Assembly: GCA_937951615.1 (NCBI GenBank)
Contig: CALFBH010000035.1
Span: forward strand, 1-64,000
Reading direction: 5' to 3'
Source of the DNA: an uncultured Saprospiraceae bacterium
GTDB taxonomy: Bacteria > Bacteroidota > Bacteroidia > Chitinophagales > Saprospiraceae
Length of the DNA stretch: 64,000 nt
Position 1 is the first letter of the stretch, and every line of letters begins with the position of its first letter. Below the pieces are notes generated by a model. The model was not told the DNA's origin, made no database searches, and saw only the letters and a list, made by a program, of their open reading frames with translations. Position numbers and translations under genes: made by a program. Positions 44,947 through 54,108 of the stretch are shown here, in pieces.

Positions 44947-45966
44947 TTATAGTCTTGCAAGCAGTTCTTTCTTCTTGGTATCAAATTCCTTCTGCGTCAG
45001 AATACCTGCTTCTTTTAGTCCGCCCAAATCTTTTAGCGTTTGCATAATATCTGCTTTCGTTTCCTGCTGTGGAGCGGCGGCGGGCTGGTTTTGAGCAGTC
45101 TGCTGTTGCTGGTTCTGTGCCATCTGATTCATCATGTTATTACCAAGTCCCATTCCGATACCGACACCGATTCCTTCACCCGCACCGCCTGGATTATTTG
45201 CAGCATCTTCTATGGCATTGGCAGACTGGAATTGCGTAAAGCGAGCCATGTCATCCACCATATTCATGTTGGTCATCTTGTCGTAAAACTCCTCAACTTC
45301 TTTTGGTAGTGATGTACTGGTAATTTGAAATTTGGTCAATTCGATACCAAATGGATCAAATTCCTGCTGAACGATAGGCAAAATTTTGTCACCCAGTTCT
45401 GTATAATTGCCGACCAGATCCAATACAGAAACCTTTGCTTCAGCCAGTGCTTCCGCAAATTTTGGCGAAACAATATCACGCATTCTCTCCTCAATCGTCT
45501 TTATCGACAGTTGTTTCCCTGTTCCAGCAAATTCAGTAAATAATTTCTTAGGGTCTTGTACTTTGATAAAATACGTCCCAAAAGCTTTTACACGAACCTG
45601 TTTAAATTCTGGATCACGTAGAATAATAGGATTAGGCGTTCCCCATTTGAGGTTGGTAAATTGTTTGGTGCTGACAAAATATACATCAACCTTGAAAGGT
45701 GAATTGAAACCCATTTTCCAACTCCGTAAAGAAGTCAGCAAAGGCATATTGTCTGTAATCAGCTTGTGCATGCCAGGTTCATAAATATCTGTAATTCGCC
45801 CTTCATCTACAAAAATAGCCAGTTGAGATTCGCGCACGGTCAGTTGAGCACCATATTTGATATTCGCATCATTATCCGGGAATTTATGGATGACTGTATT
45901 GCCGTCCGATTCTACCCAGTCGATGACTTCAATAAATTCGTCTTTGATAAAATTAAATAAGCCCAT
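44947..45966 (-). CDS. SPFH-domain protein with C-terminal SHOCT motif (YdjI-like)
   Basis: A 339-residue SPFH protein. The SPFH/Band-7-like domain spans about residues 25-235 (ITDIYEPGMHKLITDNMPL near 58). A Gly/Asn/Gln-rich linker (QNQQQQTAQNQPAAAPQQ) follows, and then a SHOCT module (IMQTLKDLGGLKEAGILTQK near 308). This is the architecture of the YdjI/virion-core-like SPFH group. It forms an operon with the zinc-ribbon membrane protein downstream. Confidence 0.85.
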   Translation of the reverse strand: MGLFNFIKDEFIEVIDWVESDGNTVIHKFPDNDANIKYGAQLTVRESQLAIFVDEGRITDIYEPGMHKLITDNMPLLTSLRSWKMGFNSPFKVDVYFVSTKQFTNLKWGTPNPIILRDPEFKQVRVKAFGTYFIKVQDPKKLFTEFAGTGKQLSIKTIEERMRDIVSPKFAEALAEAKVSVLDLVGNYTELGDKILPIVQQEFDPFGIELTKFQITSTSLPKEVEEFYDKMTNMNMVDDMARFTQFQSANAIEDAANNPGGAGEGIGVGIGMGLGNNMMNQMAQNQQQQTAQNQPAAAPQQETKADIMQTLKDLGGLKEAGILTQKEFDTKKKELLARL

Positions 45967-46077
45967 TTTTATAATAGATTGGTTGATGAATAATTTTGAA
46001 ATGTCAATATTGTGAATGTCTTTGCGAATTTCTTTTTATTTCGACAAAGTTTAAAGTTTAGACGATAGAAACAAAAA

Positions 46078-46109
46078 AGAGAGACCCACTGGGACTCCCT
46101 TTTTTATTT
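46078..46109. terminator. Terminator between the START-like gene and the SPFH gene
   Basis: GAGACCC-ACT-GGGACTC hairpin (one mismatch) flanked on both sides by A/T runs, so it can work for the minus-strand START-like gene. Confidence 0.6.
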
Positions 46110-46139
46110 CTATCATATTTTTGGAAGAATGATGTAGCA

Positions 46140-46517
46140 TCATCCACCAGTCTCGCGACGCAACTGAGCCATCTGAGTACTCCACAATTGCTTTTGCTCA
46201 TCTGTTTCATCCTTGTCACAATAATCGGTTAGCTCTAATATAGTTTCTCCAGTAACAGGTGATTTTTTCATTCGAAATTCCAGGTATTCTCCATCTTCTC
46301 CTTCGTCCCATTGAAAACGAAGCCGTTCGTCTTCAATATCATCTACGAGTTTAGCGACTTCTTCAGAGCCTTCCCAACTGTAAGAATACACATCTTTTTC
46401 AATATCCACTTCGTCACAAAACCAACGAATCAGACAACTTGCGTCTGTTAAGAATTTATATAAAATAGTAGGTGAAGCTCTAAAAAGAAACTCCATTTCA
46501 ATGGCAACTCTTTGCAT
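46140..46517 (-). CDS. START-like (SRPBCC) domain protein
   Basis: A 125-residue single-domain protein of the AHSA1/START-like class common in Bacteroidota. The N-terminal strand carries EMEFLFRASPTILYKFLT, and the later part IEDERLRFQWDEGEDGEYLEF, ending ...RRETGG. The fold makes a hydrophobic ligand pocket; ligand unknown. It is divergently placed from rpoD and isolated from neighbours. Confidence 0.85.
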   Translation of the reverse strand: MQRVAIEMEFLFRASPTILYKFLTDASCLIRWFCDEVDIEKDVYSYSWEGSEEVAKLVDDIEDERLRFQWDEGEDGEYLEFRMKKSPVTGETILELTDYCDKDETDEQKQLWSTQMAQLRRETGG

Positions 46518-46847
46518 ATATCTCGTGGTTTTTTAATTTTCTTATTGTAAAAAAGTATAAAGTGTTCGCCACAATTAAGGATAAAAAAATCATTTTTCCA
46601 AATTTTAATGAACCAAAAGCCTAAAAAAACAATTCCTATAGTAGGAATCGTTATTATAAAGCACAAATAAAATGATGATTATTGCTGTTTTGCTAGTACT
46701 ATGTCACGAGATAATAAGTTTTTAATACTTTTTTCGCTTAAAATTAAGCTGTTACTTGCAACAGAAGGCTTATTCCCGTATTTTTGTGTGCTTTTACATG
46801 ATCGAACAAGTATCGTATTATTTTATCCATAAACCTGCTGCTAATAA
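46518..46847. other. Divergent intergenic region START-like / rpoD
   Basis: 330 bases with no gene support. It contains the predicted rpoD promoter (46756-46786). The rest, A+T-rich, includes TTCCTATAGTAGGAA at 46632-46646, a perfect palindrome of unknown role. Confidence 0.5.
46756..46786 (+). promoter_or_regulatory. Predicted promoter of rpoD
   Basis: TTG at 46756-46758 and TATTTTTG at 46779-46786, 20 bases apart, match the Bacteroidota consensus; the transcript would start about 55 bases before the ATG. Confidence 0.5.
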
Positions 46848-47717
46848 ATGAGACAGTTAAAAATTACTAAGTCAATTACGAACCGGGAAAGTCAATCACT
46901 TGAAAAATATCTTCAGGAGATAGGCAAGGTGGATTTGTTGACGCCGGAGGAAGAGGTAGAACTCGCCAAACGGATTAAACAGGGAGACCAACAAGCACTC
47001 GAAAAATTGACTAAGGCAAATCTTCGCTTCGTCGTTTCCGTGGCAAAACAATACCAAAATCAAGGACTCTCTTTGAGTGATTTGATTAATGAAGGTAATC
47101 TAGGCCTGATCAAGGCAGCCCAACGTTTTGATGAAACGCGAGGATTCAAATTTATCTCTTACGCAGTTTGGTGGATTCGTCAATCTATTTTACAAGCTTT
47201 GGCTGAACAGTCCCGTATTGTCAGACTTCCACTCAATAAGGTGGGATCGCTGAACAAGATCAACAAAGCCTTTTCACAATTGGAACAAGAGTATGAACGC
47301 GAACCATCTTCGGATGAGCTGGCCGAATTGCTCGAAATCAATACTGATGAGGTGGAAACAACACTCGGAGTTGCTGCTCGCCACGTTTCTATGGATGCTC
47401 CTTTCGTCGAAGGTGAAGACAATTCACTTTTAGATGTACTCGAAAACGGCAATACGCCGGGAGCCGACAAAGAACTGACCTATCGCGAATCGTTGCGCAG
47501 AGAAATTGAACGCTCTCTGAATACGCTGACCGACAGACAGGAAGATGTCATCAAGTTATACTTCGGTATCGGAGTAGAACATCCGATGTCATTGGAAGAC
47601 ATAGGTGAAAAGTTTGGATTGACTCGTGAACGTGTCCGTCAAATTAAAGACAAAGCGATTAATAAGCTGCGTACTACATCCAGAAGCAAATTACTCAAGT
47701 CTTATCTTGGGTCTTAA
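46848..47717 (+). CDS. rpoD: RNA polymerase primary sigma factor
   Basis: Primary sigma-70 factor of 289 residues, the short form typical of Bacteroidota, lacking most of region 1.1 and the nonconserved insert. Visible are region 1.2 ([20 protein letters not shown]), region 2 ([35 protein letters not shown]), region 3 ([19 protein letters not shown]) and the region 4 helix-turn-helix ([20 protein letters not shown]). This factor recognises the TTTG/TAnnTTTG promoters proposed above. Confidence 0.97.
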   Translation: MRQLKITKSITNRESQSLEKYLQEIGKVDLLTPEEEVELAKRIKQGDQQALEKLTKANLRFVVSVAKQYQNQGLSLSDLINEGNLGLIKAAQRFDETRGFKFISYAVWWIRQSILQALAEQSRIVRLPLNKVGSLNKINKAFSQLEQEYEREPSSDELAELLEINTDEVETTLGVAARHVSMDAPFVEGEDNSLLDVLENGNTPGADKELTYRESLRREIERSLNTLTDRQEDVIKLYFGIGVEHPMSLEDIGEKFGLTRERVRQIKDKAINKLRTTSRSKLLKSYLGS

Positions 47718-47742
47718 ATTTACTGTAATATACATTTAGAGG

Positions 47743-47768
47743 CACAGCCGTTTCGGCTGTGTTTTTTT
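47743..47768 (+). terminator. Intrinsic terminator after rpoD
   Basis: CACAGCCG-TTT-CGGCTGTG stem followed by seven T residues. Confidence 0.85.
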
Positions 47769-47808
47769 ATGTACAGGCGACTTCAGTCACCAAGTGTTTA
47801 TTATAGTT

Positions 47809-47840
47809 TTTTGAATTTGAATTTGACGTTTGAATTTGTA
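47809..47840. repeat. STRR-like array, GAATTT family
   Basis: Exact 29-base match of 47810-47838 to 28992-29020; it sits about 25 bases before the M61 peptidase ATG. Confidence 0.7.
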
Positions 47841-47862
47841 TTTCCACTTACAATCCATTAAT

Positions 47863-49701
47863 ATGAAAAACTACACCCTATTATTTCTGCTGCTGGCAAT
47901 AGCACAATTATCCTTTGCCCAGCAACCCAATTCAAAATCTTATCATTATAAGATTGACCTGAATGAAGTAAATAATGACCAGTTACAGGTCGAATTGCTG
48001 ACCCCGAAATTTAAAGAAAACATCAAGACCTTCCACCTGCCGAAAATTATACCTGGCACATACAGCATTTATGATTTTGGTCGCTTCGCTTCCAATATGA
48101 AAGCTTATGATAAGCGCGGAAGGGAATTGGAAGTCACACACCCGACGCCAAATAGCTGGCGGATTTACAAAGCTAAAAAACTGAAAAGACTGGTTTATAC
48201 CGTGGATGATAGTTGGGATGATGAAGGCGAAAACCATGTATTTGAGCCAGGCGGCACCAATATAGAAGCCAAGAAAAATTTTGTGCTGAACAATCACGGC
48301 TTCTTTGGTTATTTTGAAGGACAACAAAGACGCCCATTCTTTCTGGATGTCAAAAAGCCAAATAATTTCTTCGGGGCGAGTTCTTTGAAAAAAGCATTGA
48401 GCAACAGCAGTCGTGAATTGCTTGTCGCAAAAAACTATAACGAACTGGTCGACGCGCCGGTCATGTATGCCAATTCTGATAATAAAACCATTCGAGTAGG
48501 AGAAGCAGACGTACTGATTTCGGTTTATTCACCCAATAAAATCATCACGGCAGATTATCTGGCGGACTTATTAGATCCACTGCTTCAGGCACAACGCGAA
48601 TACCTCGGCGGCAAACTGCCTGTAGATCGTTATGCATTTATCATTTATCTGACAGATGGCTTTACTTTTTCTGGCGGTTACGGAGCATTAGAACATAGTT
48701 ATTCTTCTTTTTATGTTTTGCCAGAAGCCGACCCTGAGCAAATTGCACAGACTATTGTAGATGTTTCTGCACATGAATTTTTTCATATTGTCACACCATT
48801 GAATATCCATTCTGAAGAAATTCACAACTTCAATTATAGCGAACCTGAAATGTCGCAACACCTATGGATGTATGAAGGTGTAACAGAATACTCCGCCGGA
48901 CATGTACAGGTGAAACACGGACTGATGCCCACAGAAGATTTTCTGGAATGGGTAGCAGAAAAAGTGCGCGGCGCAGAAAAGTATAAAGATGAACTGCCCT
49001 TTACGAAAATGAGTAGCGGTTGTCTCCATCAACACAAAGACCAATATCTGAACGTCTATCAAAAAGGTGCTTTGATTGGTTTGTGTTTGGATGTCAAACT
49101 CCGAATCTTGTCAGATGGGGAATATGGGATACAAAACCTGATGCGCGACCTCGCCCGCACTTACGGTAAAGACCAGCCTTTTGTAGATGAAGAATTATTT
49201 GCTAAGATAACAGAACTGACTTATCCTGAAGTTGGTGATTTTCTAAATCGTTATGTAGCCGGAACAGCACCATTGCCTTTACAGGAATTATTGGCAGAAG
49301 TTGGGATAGACTATGCGCCAGAAAAAACAGTAAAAGAAATCACCATTGGTGGACTCGAAACGGCTATCGGAGTGAATTATGATACAGGCGAGTTTTTCAT
49401 TGCTGATGAATCGAAATTAGACGAGTTTGGAAAAGCAATTGGTTTTAAAGCAGAAGATCAGATTGTGGCTTGGAATGGCACAGAAATGAATTTTGAAAAT
49501 GTAAATGAAGTACTCGGTGGCTTTGTCATGGGCGCGAAAGAAGGTGATGCATTTTCAGCAACCGTATTGCGTAATGGCGCGAAAAAAGAACTGACTACCA
49601 AAGTCATCGCTGCAAGTGTAGCCAAAGAACATGTATTTTCTGTAGCGGAGAAACCAAGTGCAAAACAGGAAAAACTGAGAATAAGCTGGATTGATAGATA
49701 G
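47863..49701 (+). CDS. M61 family metallopeptidase with PDZ domain
   Basis: An exported glycyl-aminopeptidase-type M61 protein. Start chosen at ATG 47863, which gives a signal peptide (MKNYTLLFLLLAIAQLSFA); the longer frame runs into the repeat upstream. The N-terminal M61_N beta-domain (about 25-190) precedes the zinc site SAHEFFHIVTPLNI (HExxH, near residue 303) with the third ligand in MYEGVTEYSAGH (near 334). A PDZ domain is at about 495-590 (GFKAEDQIVAWNGTEM). About 612 residues, normal for the family. Confidence 0.92.
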   Translation: MKNYTLLFLLLAIAQLSFAQQPNSKSYHYKIDLNEVNNDQLQVELLTPKFKENIKTFHLPKIIPGTYSIYDFGRFASNMKAYDKRGRELEVTHPTPNSWRIYKAKKLKRLVYTVDDSWDDEGENHVFEPGGTNIEAKKNFVLNNHGFFGYFEGQQRRPFFLDVKKPNNFFGASSLKKALSNSSRELLVAKNYNELVDAPVMYANSDNKTIRVGEADVLISVYSPNKIITADYLADLLDPLLQAQREYLGGKLPVDRYAFIIYLTDGFTFSGGYGALEHSYSSFYVLPEADPEQIAQTIVDVSAHEFFHIVTPLNIHSEEIHNFNYSEPEMSQHLWMYEGVTEYSAGHVQVKHGLMPTEDFLEWVAEKVRGAEKYKDELPFTKMSSGCLHQHKDQYLNVYQKGALIGLCLDVKLRILSDGEYGIQNLMRDLARTYGKDQPFVDEELFAKITELTYPEVGDFLNRYVAGTAPLPLQELLAEVGIDYAPEKTVKEITIGGLETAIGVNYDTGEFFIADESKLDEFGKAIGFKAEDQIVAWNGTEMNFENVNEVLGGFVMGAKEGDAFSATVLRNGAKKELTTKVIAASVAKEHVFSVAEKPSAKQEKLRISWIDR

Positions 49702-49711
49702 TCACCGAATT

Positions 49712-49833
49712 GGTTTCGTAAACTTGCGGGTCAGCCCGCGAAGAGAAAGTTTGCTAAACCTATTAGTTTGATAATAATATAGAAGGTTTAGCAAACTCGC
49801 TCCCCGCAAAGCCACCCGCAAGTTTACGAAACC
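49712..49833. repeat. Long imperfect inverted repeat (cruciform)
   Basis: Outer arms GGTTTCGTAAACTTGCGGGT (49712-49731) and its exact reverse complement (49814-49833); inner arms AGTTTGCTAAACCT (49748-49761) and AGGTTTAGCAAACT (49784-49797). It follows the M61 gene and precedes an STRR array. Confidence 0.85.
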
Positions 49834-49837
49834 ATCG

Positions 49838-49874
49838 CCCCTAATCACCAATCACTCAATCAACCAATCACCAC
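49838..49874. repeat. STRR-like array, CCAATCA family
   Basis: AATCACCAATCACTCAATCA and ACCAATCACC units run straight into the ATG of the WD40 gene; AATCAACCAATCACCAC is shared with 15204-15220. Confidence 0.65.
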
Positions 49875-50777
49875 ATGAACATCCAACAAATTGCAAGACT
49901 GACCGGACATCGCGCTTCGGTTTACGCACTCGCGCCCGGCGACACCCCCAATCAGGTGCTATCGGGTGGGGGAGAAGGCTGGGTGGTGCAATGGGACATG
50001 GATAAGCCAGAACAAGGAAAAGTTGTAGCAAAAGTAGAGACCAATATATTTTCACTCTGCTACATTGCTGAACAAAAACTGCTCCTTGCAGGCAATATGA
50101 ACGGCGGTTTGCATTGGGTAGATTTGGCGAAAAAACAGGATTTAAAAAATGTAGCCTATCATGAAAAAGGCATTTTTGATATTCAATATGTAAATGGAGC
50201 AATCTATACCGCAGGAGGAGAGGGCAAGTTGGTCAAATGGTCGATAGAACATCAGCGACCAGTAGAGACTTTTGCGCTGGCATCTGACAGCCTGCGCAGT
50301 TTGGTGTATAACGAAGCTAGAAAAGAATGGGCAGTTGGCGCAAGCGACCATGCTATCTATCTATTGGACGATAATTTCAATATCAAAAGACGACTGGAAA
50401 AAGCGCATGATAACTCTGTGTTTACTGTGCAATATTCGCCAGACGGCAAATATCTCCTGAGCGGTGGACGCGATGCGTATATGCGGGTATGGGAGATTGA
50501 AAACGACTGTCGTCTAAAAGTAGAACATCCAGCACATTTGTTCACGGTCAATCATATCGCCTGGCATCCTGATGGGCATATTTTTGCCACTGCAAGCCGA
50601 GATAAAACCATCAAAATCTGGGATGCGACAACTTTTGACTTATTAAAAGTCATAGATGTCATGAAATACGGAGGTCATGTCAATTCTGTAAACCGACTAC
50701 TTTGGTCGAAGCATCATAATTATTTGGTGTCTTGCAGCGATGACCGAGTAGTGATGATTTGGGCAGTGGAATCATAG
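49875..50777 (+). CDS. WD40 repeat protein
   Basis: A 300-residue cytoplasmic beta-propeller with about six to seven WD40 blades. The clearest is SGGRDAYMRVWEIEND near residue 198, followed by HIAWHPDGHIFATASRDKTI near 231 and HHNYLVSCSDDRVVMIWAVE near 278; others are weaker. No signal peptide. Such proteins are scaffolds; the partner is unknown. Its last four residues are three bases from the stop of the convergent nuclease-like gene. Confidence 0.9.
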   Translation: MNIQQIARLTGHRASVYALAPGDTPNQVLSGGGEGWVVQWDMDKPEQGKVVAKVETNIFSLCYIAEQKLLLAGNMNGGLHWVDLAKKQDLKNVAYHEKGIFDIQYVNGAIYTAGGEGKLVKWSIEHQRPVETFALASDSLRSLVYNEARKEWAVGASDHAIYLLDDNFNIKRRLEKAHDNSVFTVQYSPDGKYLLSGGRDAYMRVWEIENDCRLKVEHPAHLFTVNHIAWHPDGHIFATASRDKTIKIWDATTFDLLKVIDVMKYGGHVNSVNRLLWSKHHNYLVSCSDDRVVMIWAVES

Positions 50778-50780
50778 AAA

Positions 50781-51389
50781 TTATTTTAAGGCATTCTTAT
50801 AGTAATCTATAATGGTTTGAAAAATCCCGAGTACATTTTCTATTTCATTTAAATAATACAATTTAGTATTGATTTTGATACAATCCTTTTCAAGGAGCAT
50901 AAATAACCATTCGTTTCCTGTAGTGACACAGCCATATATAATATCCAGATTTACCCCTTTTTTCTGGTTATAAATATTAGCACCTATAAGTTGAGCAGCA
51001 CATTGGGGAACACCTAGCTCTACATCATTTTTTTTAGCCTCTACAATTTGTATAATAGGAAAATTGATATCAAAAGTACCCGTATCTTTAGCCAGAATAA
51101 AATCACATTCTCCTCTTAATCCGACTTTTTCATCAGCGATTAATGTATCGCCAGAATATATCGTGAAGAATTTATCATTTTTGTTACGCAATTCTTTTAA
51201 GATAGGAACTACAATCCATTCCGATTTTGCTTTTTCGCTTCTGATGGGGAGTTCTTCTACTTCTTTTAGGGCTTCTTTTAATGTTTCACTGGCTTCCATT
51301 GGAGTGAAAATATCTAAGATTGGCGTTCTTTTATTTTCTATCTTAAATCGTTCACGGATTTCATTTAAAGTAAAGTCGCTATATGCCAT
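50781..51389 (-). CDS. Lone PD-(D/E)xK-like protein
   Basis: Start chosen at ATG 51389 (MAYSDFTLNEIRERFKI), which gives 202 residues; the longer frame adds an unrelated hydrophobic leader. The core reads GLRGECDFILAK (near residue 101; Asp candidate) and IIQIVEAKKNDVELGVPQ (near 121; E-x-K), followed by a Gln-containing helix, the arrangement of restriction-like nuclease folds. The family is common in Bacteroidota but uncharacterised to my knowledge. It is a single gene among housekeeping genes, convergent with the WD40 gene. Confidence 0.75.
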   Translation of the reverse strand: MAYSDFTLNEIRERFKIENKRTPILDIFTPMEASETLKEALKEVEELPIRSEKAKSEWIVVPILKELRNKNDKFFTIYSGDTLIADEKVGLRGECDFILAKDTGTFDINFPIIQIVEAKKNDVELGVPQCAAQLIGANIYNQKKGVNLDIIYGCVTTGNEWLFMLLEKDCIKINTKLYYLNEIENVLGIFQTIIDYYKNALK

Positions 51390-51413
51390 GTTGATTGTTT
51401 TAGACAAAAATAA

Positions 51414-51455
51414 GAAAAAACAAAGGCATTTCAATATTGAAATGCCTTTGCTTTT
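51414..51455 (-). terminator. Terminator (30-base perfect palindrome) of the T9SS/PA gene
   Basis: CAAAGGCATTTCAAT at 51421-51435 with its exact reverse complement 51436-51450 and a T run on the minus strand; it follows the secreted PA-domain gene, which ends at 51521. Confidence 0.8.
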
Positions 51456-51520
51456 AAAAATTGCTATAAACGTCACTTTCAATTTGACGTTTGTCCCGAT
51501 AATTATCGGGAGTGTTTCTG

Positions 51521-53203
51521 CTATTTATTACCTGCAATAATCAACTTAAGTGTTTTCTGACCTTCTGCTGTTCTGACATGTACAAAATAAGTACCTGCCG
51601 CCATAGCCTGAGTGTCCATACGCAAAACTTCCTGCTGAACATTATTATAATTTTCAGTTTGGATGACACGTCCGGCAATATCCAATAAAGTAATGTCTAC
51701 TTTTTCAGAAACATCTTTCAGATCCAGATCAATATTCACATAAGTGCTGGCTGGATTGGGCATCAATTGTACTTGCTCTGCTTCAAGCTGTGGCTCATTA
51801 ATGTCCGTAAGCTGAGATACATTTAAGCGGACAACACCATTGATACCACTTGTAAATCCACCAGTAAACCAATCCGTTCCTGTTTTTACAACAGAACCAA
51901 TGCCAGGATAAGCAGTGATGCCAGAAGCCGTGATGAAGAACGAGTTTGTACCGATATATTCCAACATCAAGATATAGGTGGTATTAGCAGGCAGTGTGAT
52001 AGGATCGCCTGGTACATTGAAATTAAGTAAGTCAACTGTAACTAAAGCATCCTCCACATCATTAGCGGTGATTTCATAAGAGTTGAAACCCAGTACCAAT
52101 ACATCTGAATCATTAAATACAGCATCACCATTCTCATCAATATCACCGTCTCCATTAGCATCTACTTGATAGATTGTAGCGGTGAGAAACTCTCCGATGA
52201 GGTCTGCTGGATTGCTTATCGCAAAAGTAGCTGACAAAGCATCAGTAGTTTGGATGACGGTATAAAGTGATCCCATCCCAAAATTGCCGCCACCGTTAAC
52301 ACCGATACCACCAGGACTTTGGAAATTATTATCCAAACCAAACTGGTCAGGTGTGATAACGAAGCCCATAACTTCTTCATCCACACCGGTTTCATAACCG
52401 ACGATATCTGCACCATTATTATAAAAACGGACATCATATACGCCCATCATAGTTGGGGTATAAGAATCAGCAAAAGAAACCACAGAATCCGTTCCAGCAG
52501 GAAGTGTATTGATGGTTTCGCTATAAGTAACTAGACTTCCGGAAGGATCGGTAATGTCGCAATAAACAATAATATTCGACTGGTCGGCAGCCGTTCTGTT
52601 AGAAATAGTCGTCGAGATGTCTCTAAGTGTATCAATCTGATCCTTAGGTGTCAGATATGCATAAGGTGCAGTTGAGGCACGAAGGTTGAACGCATTTGAA
52701 AGAGATACATTAACTGGTCCGTTGGCCATCTCTGCCTTAATTTCGTCGCAAAATGTCAGCGTAATCATAATGGATGGAATCGTAGCGTTAGCACCTACGG
52801 CACCAGCACCCATAGTTATGGGTTCGCCACCTACATTATTACAAATGATAACAGCAATAGCACCTGCCATTTCTGCTTCCAATACTTTAACACCAAACTC
52901 GCATACTCCGCGATCAATAAGGGCGATATTTCCTGAAATATCTGCGGCATTGACAAGTGGTGATTCGCAAGCATCAGTTACAGGGGCTGTCCCATCATCA
53001 GCGAGTACCAAATCGCCAGTGTAAGTGGATTCTATAGCTGGTCCAAAATCAGCAGCGGCTACACCAACATTGGTATAGGTGCCTTCAAGAGAGGCAGGAC
53101 TGTTGACAAATAAAGCCACCTGAGCAAATAGGCTAGGTATGGCCAATGCACTCAGGCATAAAACCAGACAAAATTTAAAAATCATTTTTGTAAAAGTGGT
53201 CAT
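51521..53203 (-). CDS. Secreted PA-domain protein with T9SS type A sorting signal
   Basis: A 560-residue secreted protein. The signal peptide is about residues 1-27. A protease-associated (PA) domain follows at about 30-150 (LVNAADISGNIALIDRGVCE; GAIAVIICNNVGGEPI), then Ig-like and structural segments, then the C-terminal T9SS type A sorting domain (LMPNPASTYVNIDLDL near 482, GRVIQTENYNN, GTYFVHVRT). PA domains are usually found in peptidases but no catalytic domain is visible here, so it may be a binding or scaffolding protein. Confidence 0.88.
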   Translation of the reverse strand: MTTFTKMIFKFCLVLCLSALAIPSLFAQVALFVNSPASLEGTYTNVGVAAADFGPAIESTYTGDLVLADDGTAPVTDACESPLVNAADISGNIALIDRGVCEFGVKVLEAEMAGAIAVIICNNVGGEPITMGAGAVGANATIPSIMITLTFCDEIKAEMANGPVNVSLSNAFNLRASTAPYAYLTPKDQIDTLRDISTTISNRTAADQSNIIVYCDITDPSGSLVTYSETINTLPAGTDSVVSFADSYTPTMMGVYDVRFYNNGADIVGYETGVDEEVMGFVITPDQFGLDNNFQSPGGIGVNGGGNFGMGSLYTVIQTTDALSATFAISNPADLIGEFLTATIYQVDANGDGDIDENGDAVFNDSDVLVLGFNSYEITANDVEDALVTVDLLNFNVPGDPITLPANTTYILMLEYIGTNSFFITASGITAYPGIGSVVKTGTDWFTGGFTSGINGVVRLNVSQLTDINEPQLEAEQVQLMPNPASTYVNIDLDLKDVSEKVDITLLDIAGRVIQTENYNNVQQEVLRMDTQAMAAGTYFVHVRTAEGQKTLKLIIAGNK

Positions 53204-53568
53204 AGTAAACTTGGATTTTAAAAATTAGGAAATGTGATAATTGTGAAGAAAAGCATATTTGATTTAATTTTTTTCGCCCCTCATACATCCTTTTTTATAT
53301 AAAATGAATCTATTAGGTAGATATGGATTAAATCTATAACACTAAGCTTCACATCAAAAGTAAGTGAAAAATAGTAAATTTTTATGAAACTGTTTAAGAA
53401 GTAGGGGGAGATTAATATTATAATTATTAATTATGAAAAATATTTTAACATTGTTTAATATTATAATGTAGAAATAATTTCAAATAAGAGGTAACCTTTT
53501 GGCGTTTCAGGGAATATATAGGTGTACATCCAAAACAACCAGAACAATATATAAAACAATATAGAACA
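53204..53568. other. 365-base divergent intergenic region
   Basis: No gene support. A+T-rich throughout; on the minus strand TACTTTTG (53355-53362) fits TAnnTTTG for the secreted PA-domain gene but no convincing -33 element is at the right distance. Two short A/T dyads (TTAATATTATAATTATTAA type) lie at 53411-53430 and about 53450. Confidence 0.35.
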
Positions 53569-53952
53569 ATGAGAACAGAATTAAGCACCCAGGAATTTTA
53601 TCAAGCTCCAAACAGGATAAAATCAGATCGATTTGATTTGGTCTATGGTTTTACCTTTAATAACCTGTTGAGCAGCGGTAGCACAACTCCAGGCAGTGCT
53701 CCTCTCCAGATGCTTCACCTGATTTTGGAAAGCCCACGCAATCATGCGACCCATGCATTAGATTTGTGGTTATTCAGCGAAGCTCGAAAGATTTTTATGA
53801 CGATTAAGAAGGTAGATTCTCGCCAGAAAGCTATCCGTCAGCGTATCATTGCCCGCTTTGTCGAGCAGTTGAATCCTGGTAAACGCCTCGGTGCAGCACT
53901 ACAGATTCATTATATGGTCATCAATATCCTCGAAAAAATGGGATTCAAATAA
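53569..53952 (+). CDS. Conserved hypothetical protein
   Basis: A 127-residue, mainly helical cytoplasmic protein with basic patches (SRQKAIRQRIIARFVEQLNP near 85). No recognised family. It has its own transcription unit and a terminator-like element downstream. The coding quality (clear start, normal composition) makes it a real gene. Confidence 0.6.
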   Translation: MRTELSTQEFYQAPNRIKSDRFDLVYGFTFNNLLSSGSTTPGSAPLQMLHLILESPRNHATHALDLWLFSEARKIFMTIKKVDSRQKAIRQRIIARFVEQLNPGKRLGAALQIHYMVINILEKMGFK

Positions 53953-54008
53953 AAGAGTAAGTTTAGTAAAAATAGTTTAGGTTTTAAGAATTAGATTTTC
54001 TCATGTTT

Positions 54009-54058
54009 AGCAGTTCCCTTGAATTTTATGAACTCCATAAAGTTTGAGGGAATTTTTT
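54009..54058 (+). terminator. Probable terminator after the conserved hypothetical gene
   Basis: TTCCCTTGAA...TTTGAGGGAA stem (imperfect) followed by eight T residues. Confidence 0.55.
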
Positions 54059-54108
54059 TTACCCCAATACTCCCAATACTCCCAATACCCCAATACCCCA
54101 ATACCCTC
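54058..54108. repeat. STRR-like array, CCCAATA family
   Basis: Six CCCAATAC/CCCAATA units in a row with 7-9-base period, between convergent genes. Confidence 0.7.

Noticed and set aside
51390-51482. Upstream extension of the PD-(D/E)xK-like gene
   Set aside because: It adds a hydrophobic leader that overlaps the terminator palindrome of the next gene and has no family support.
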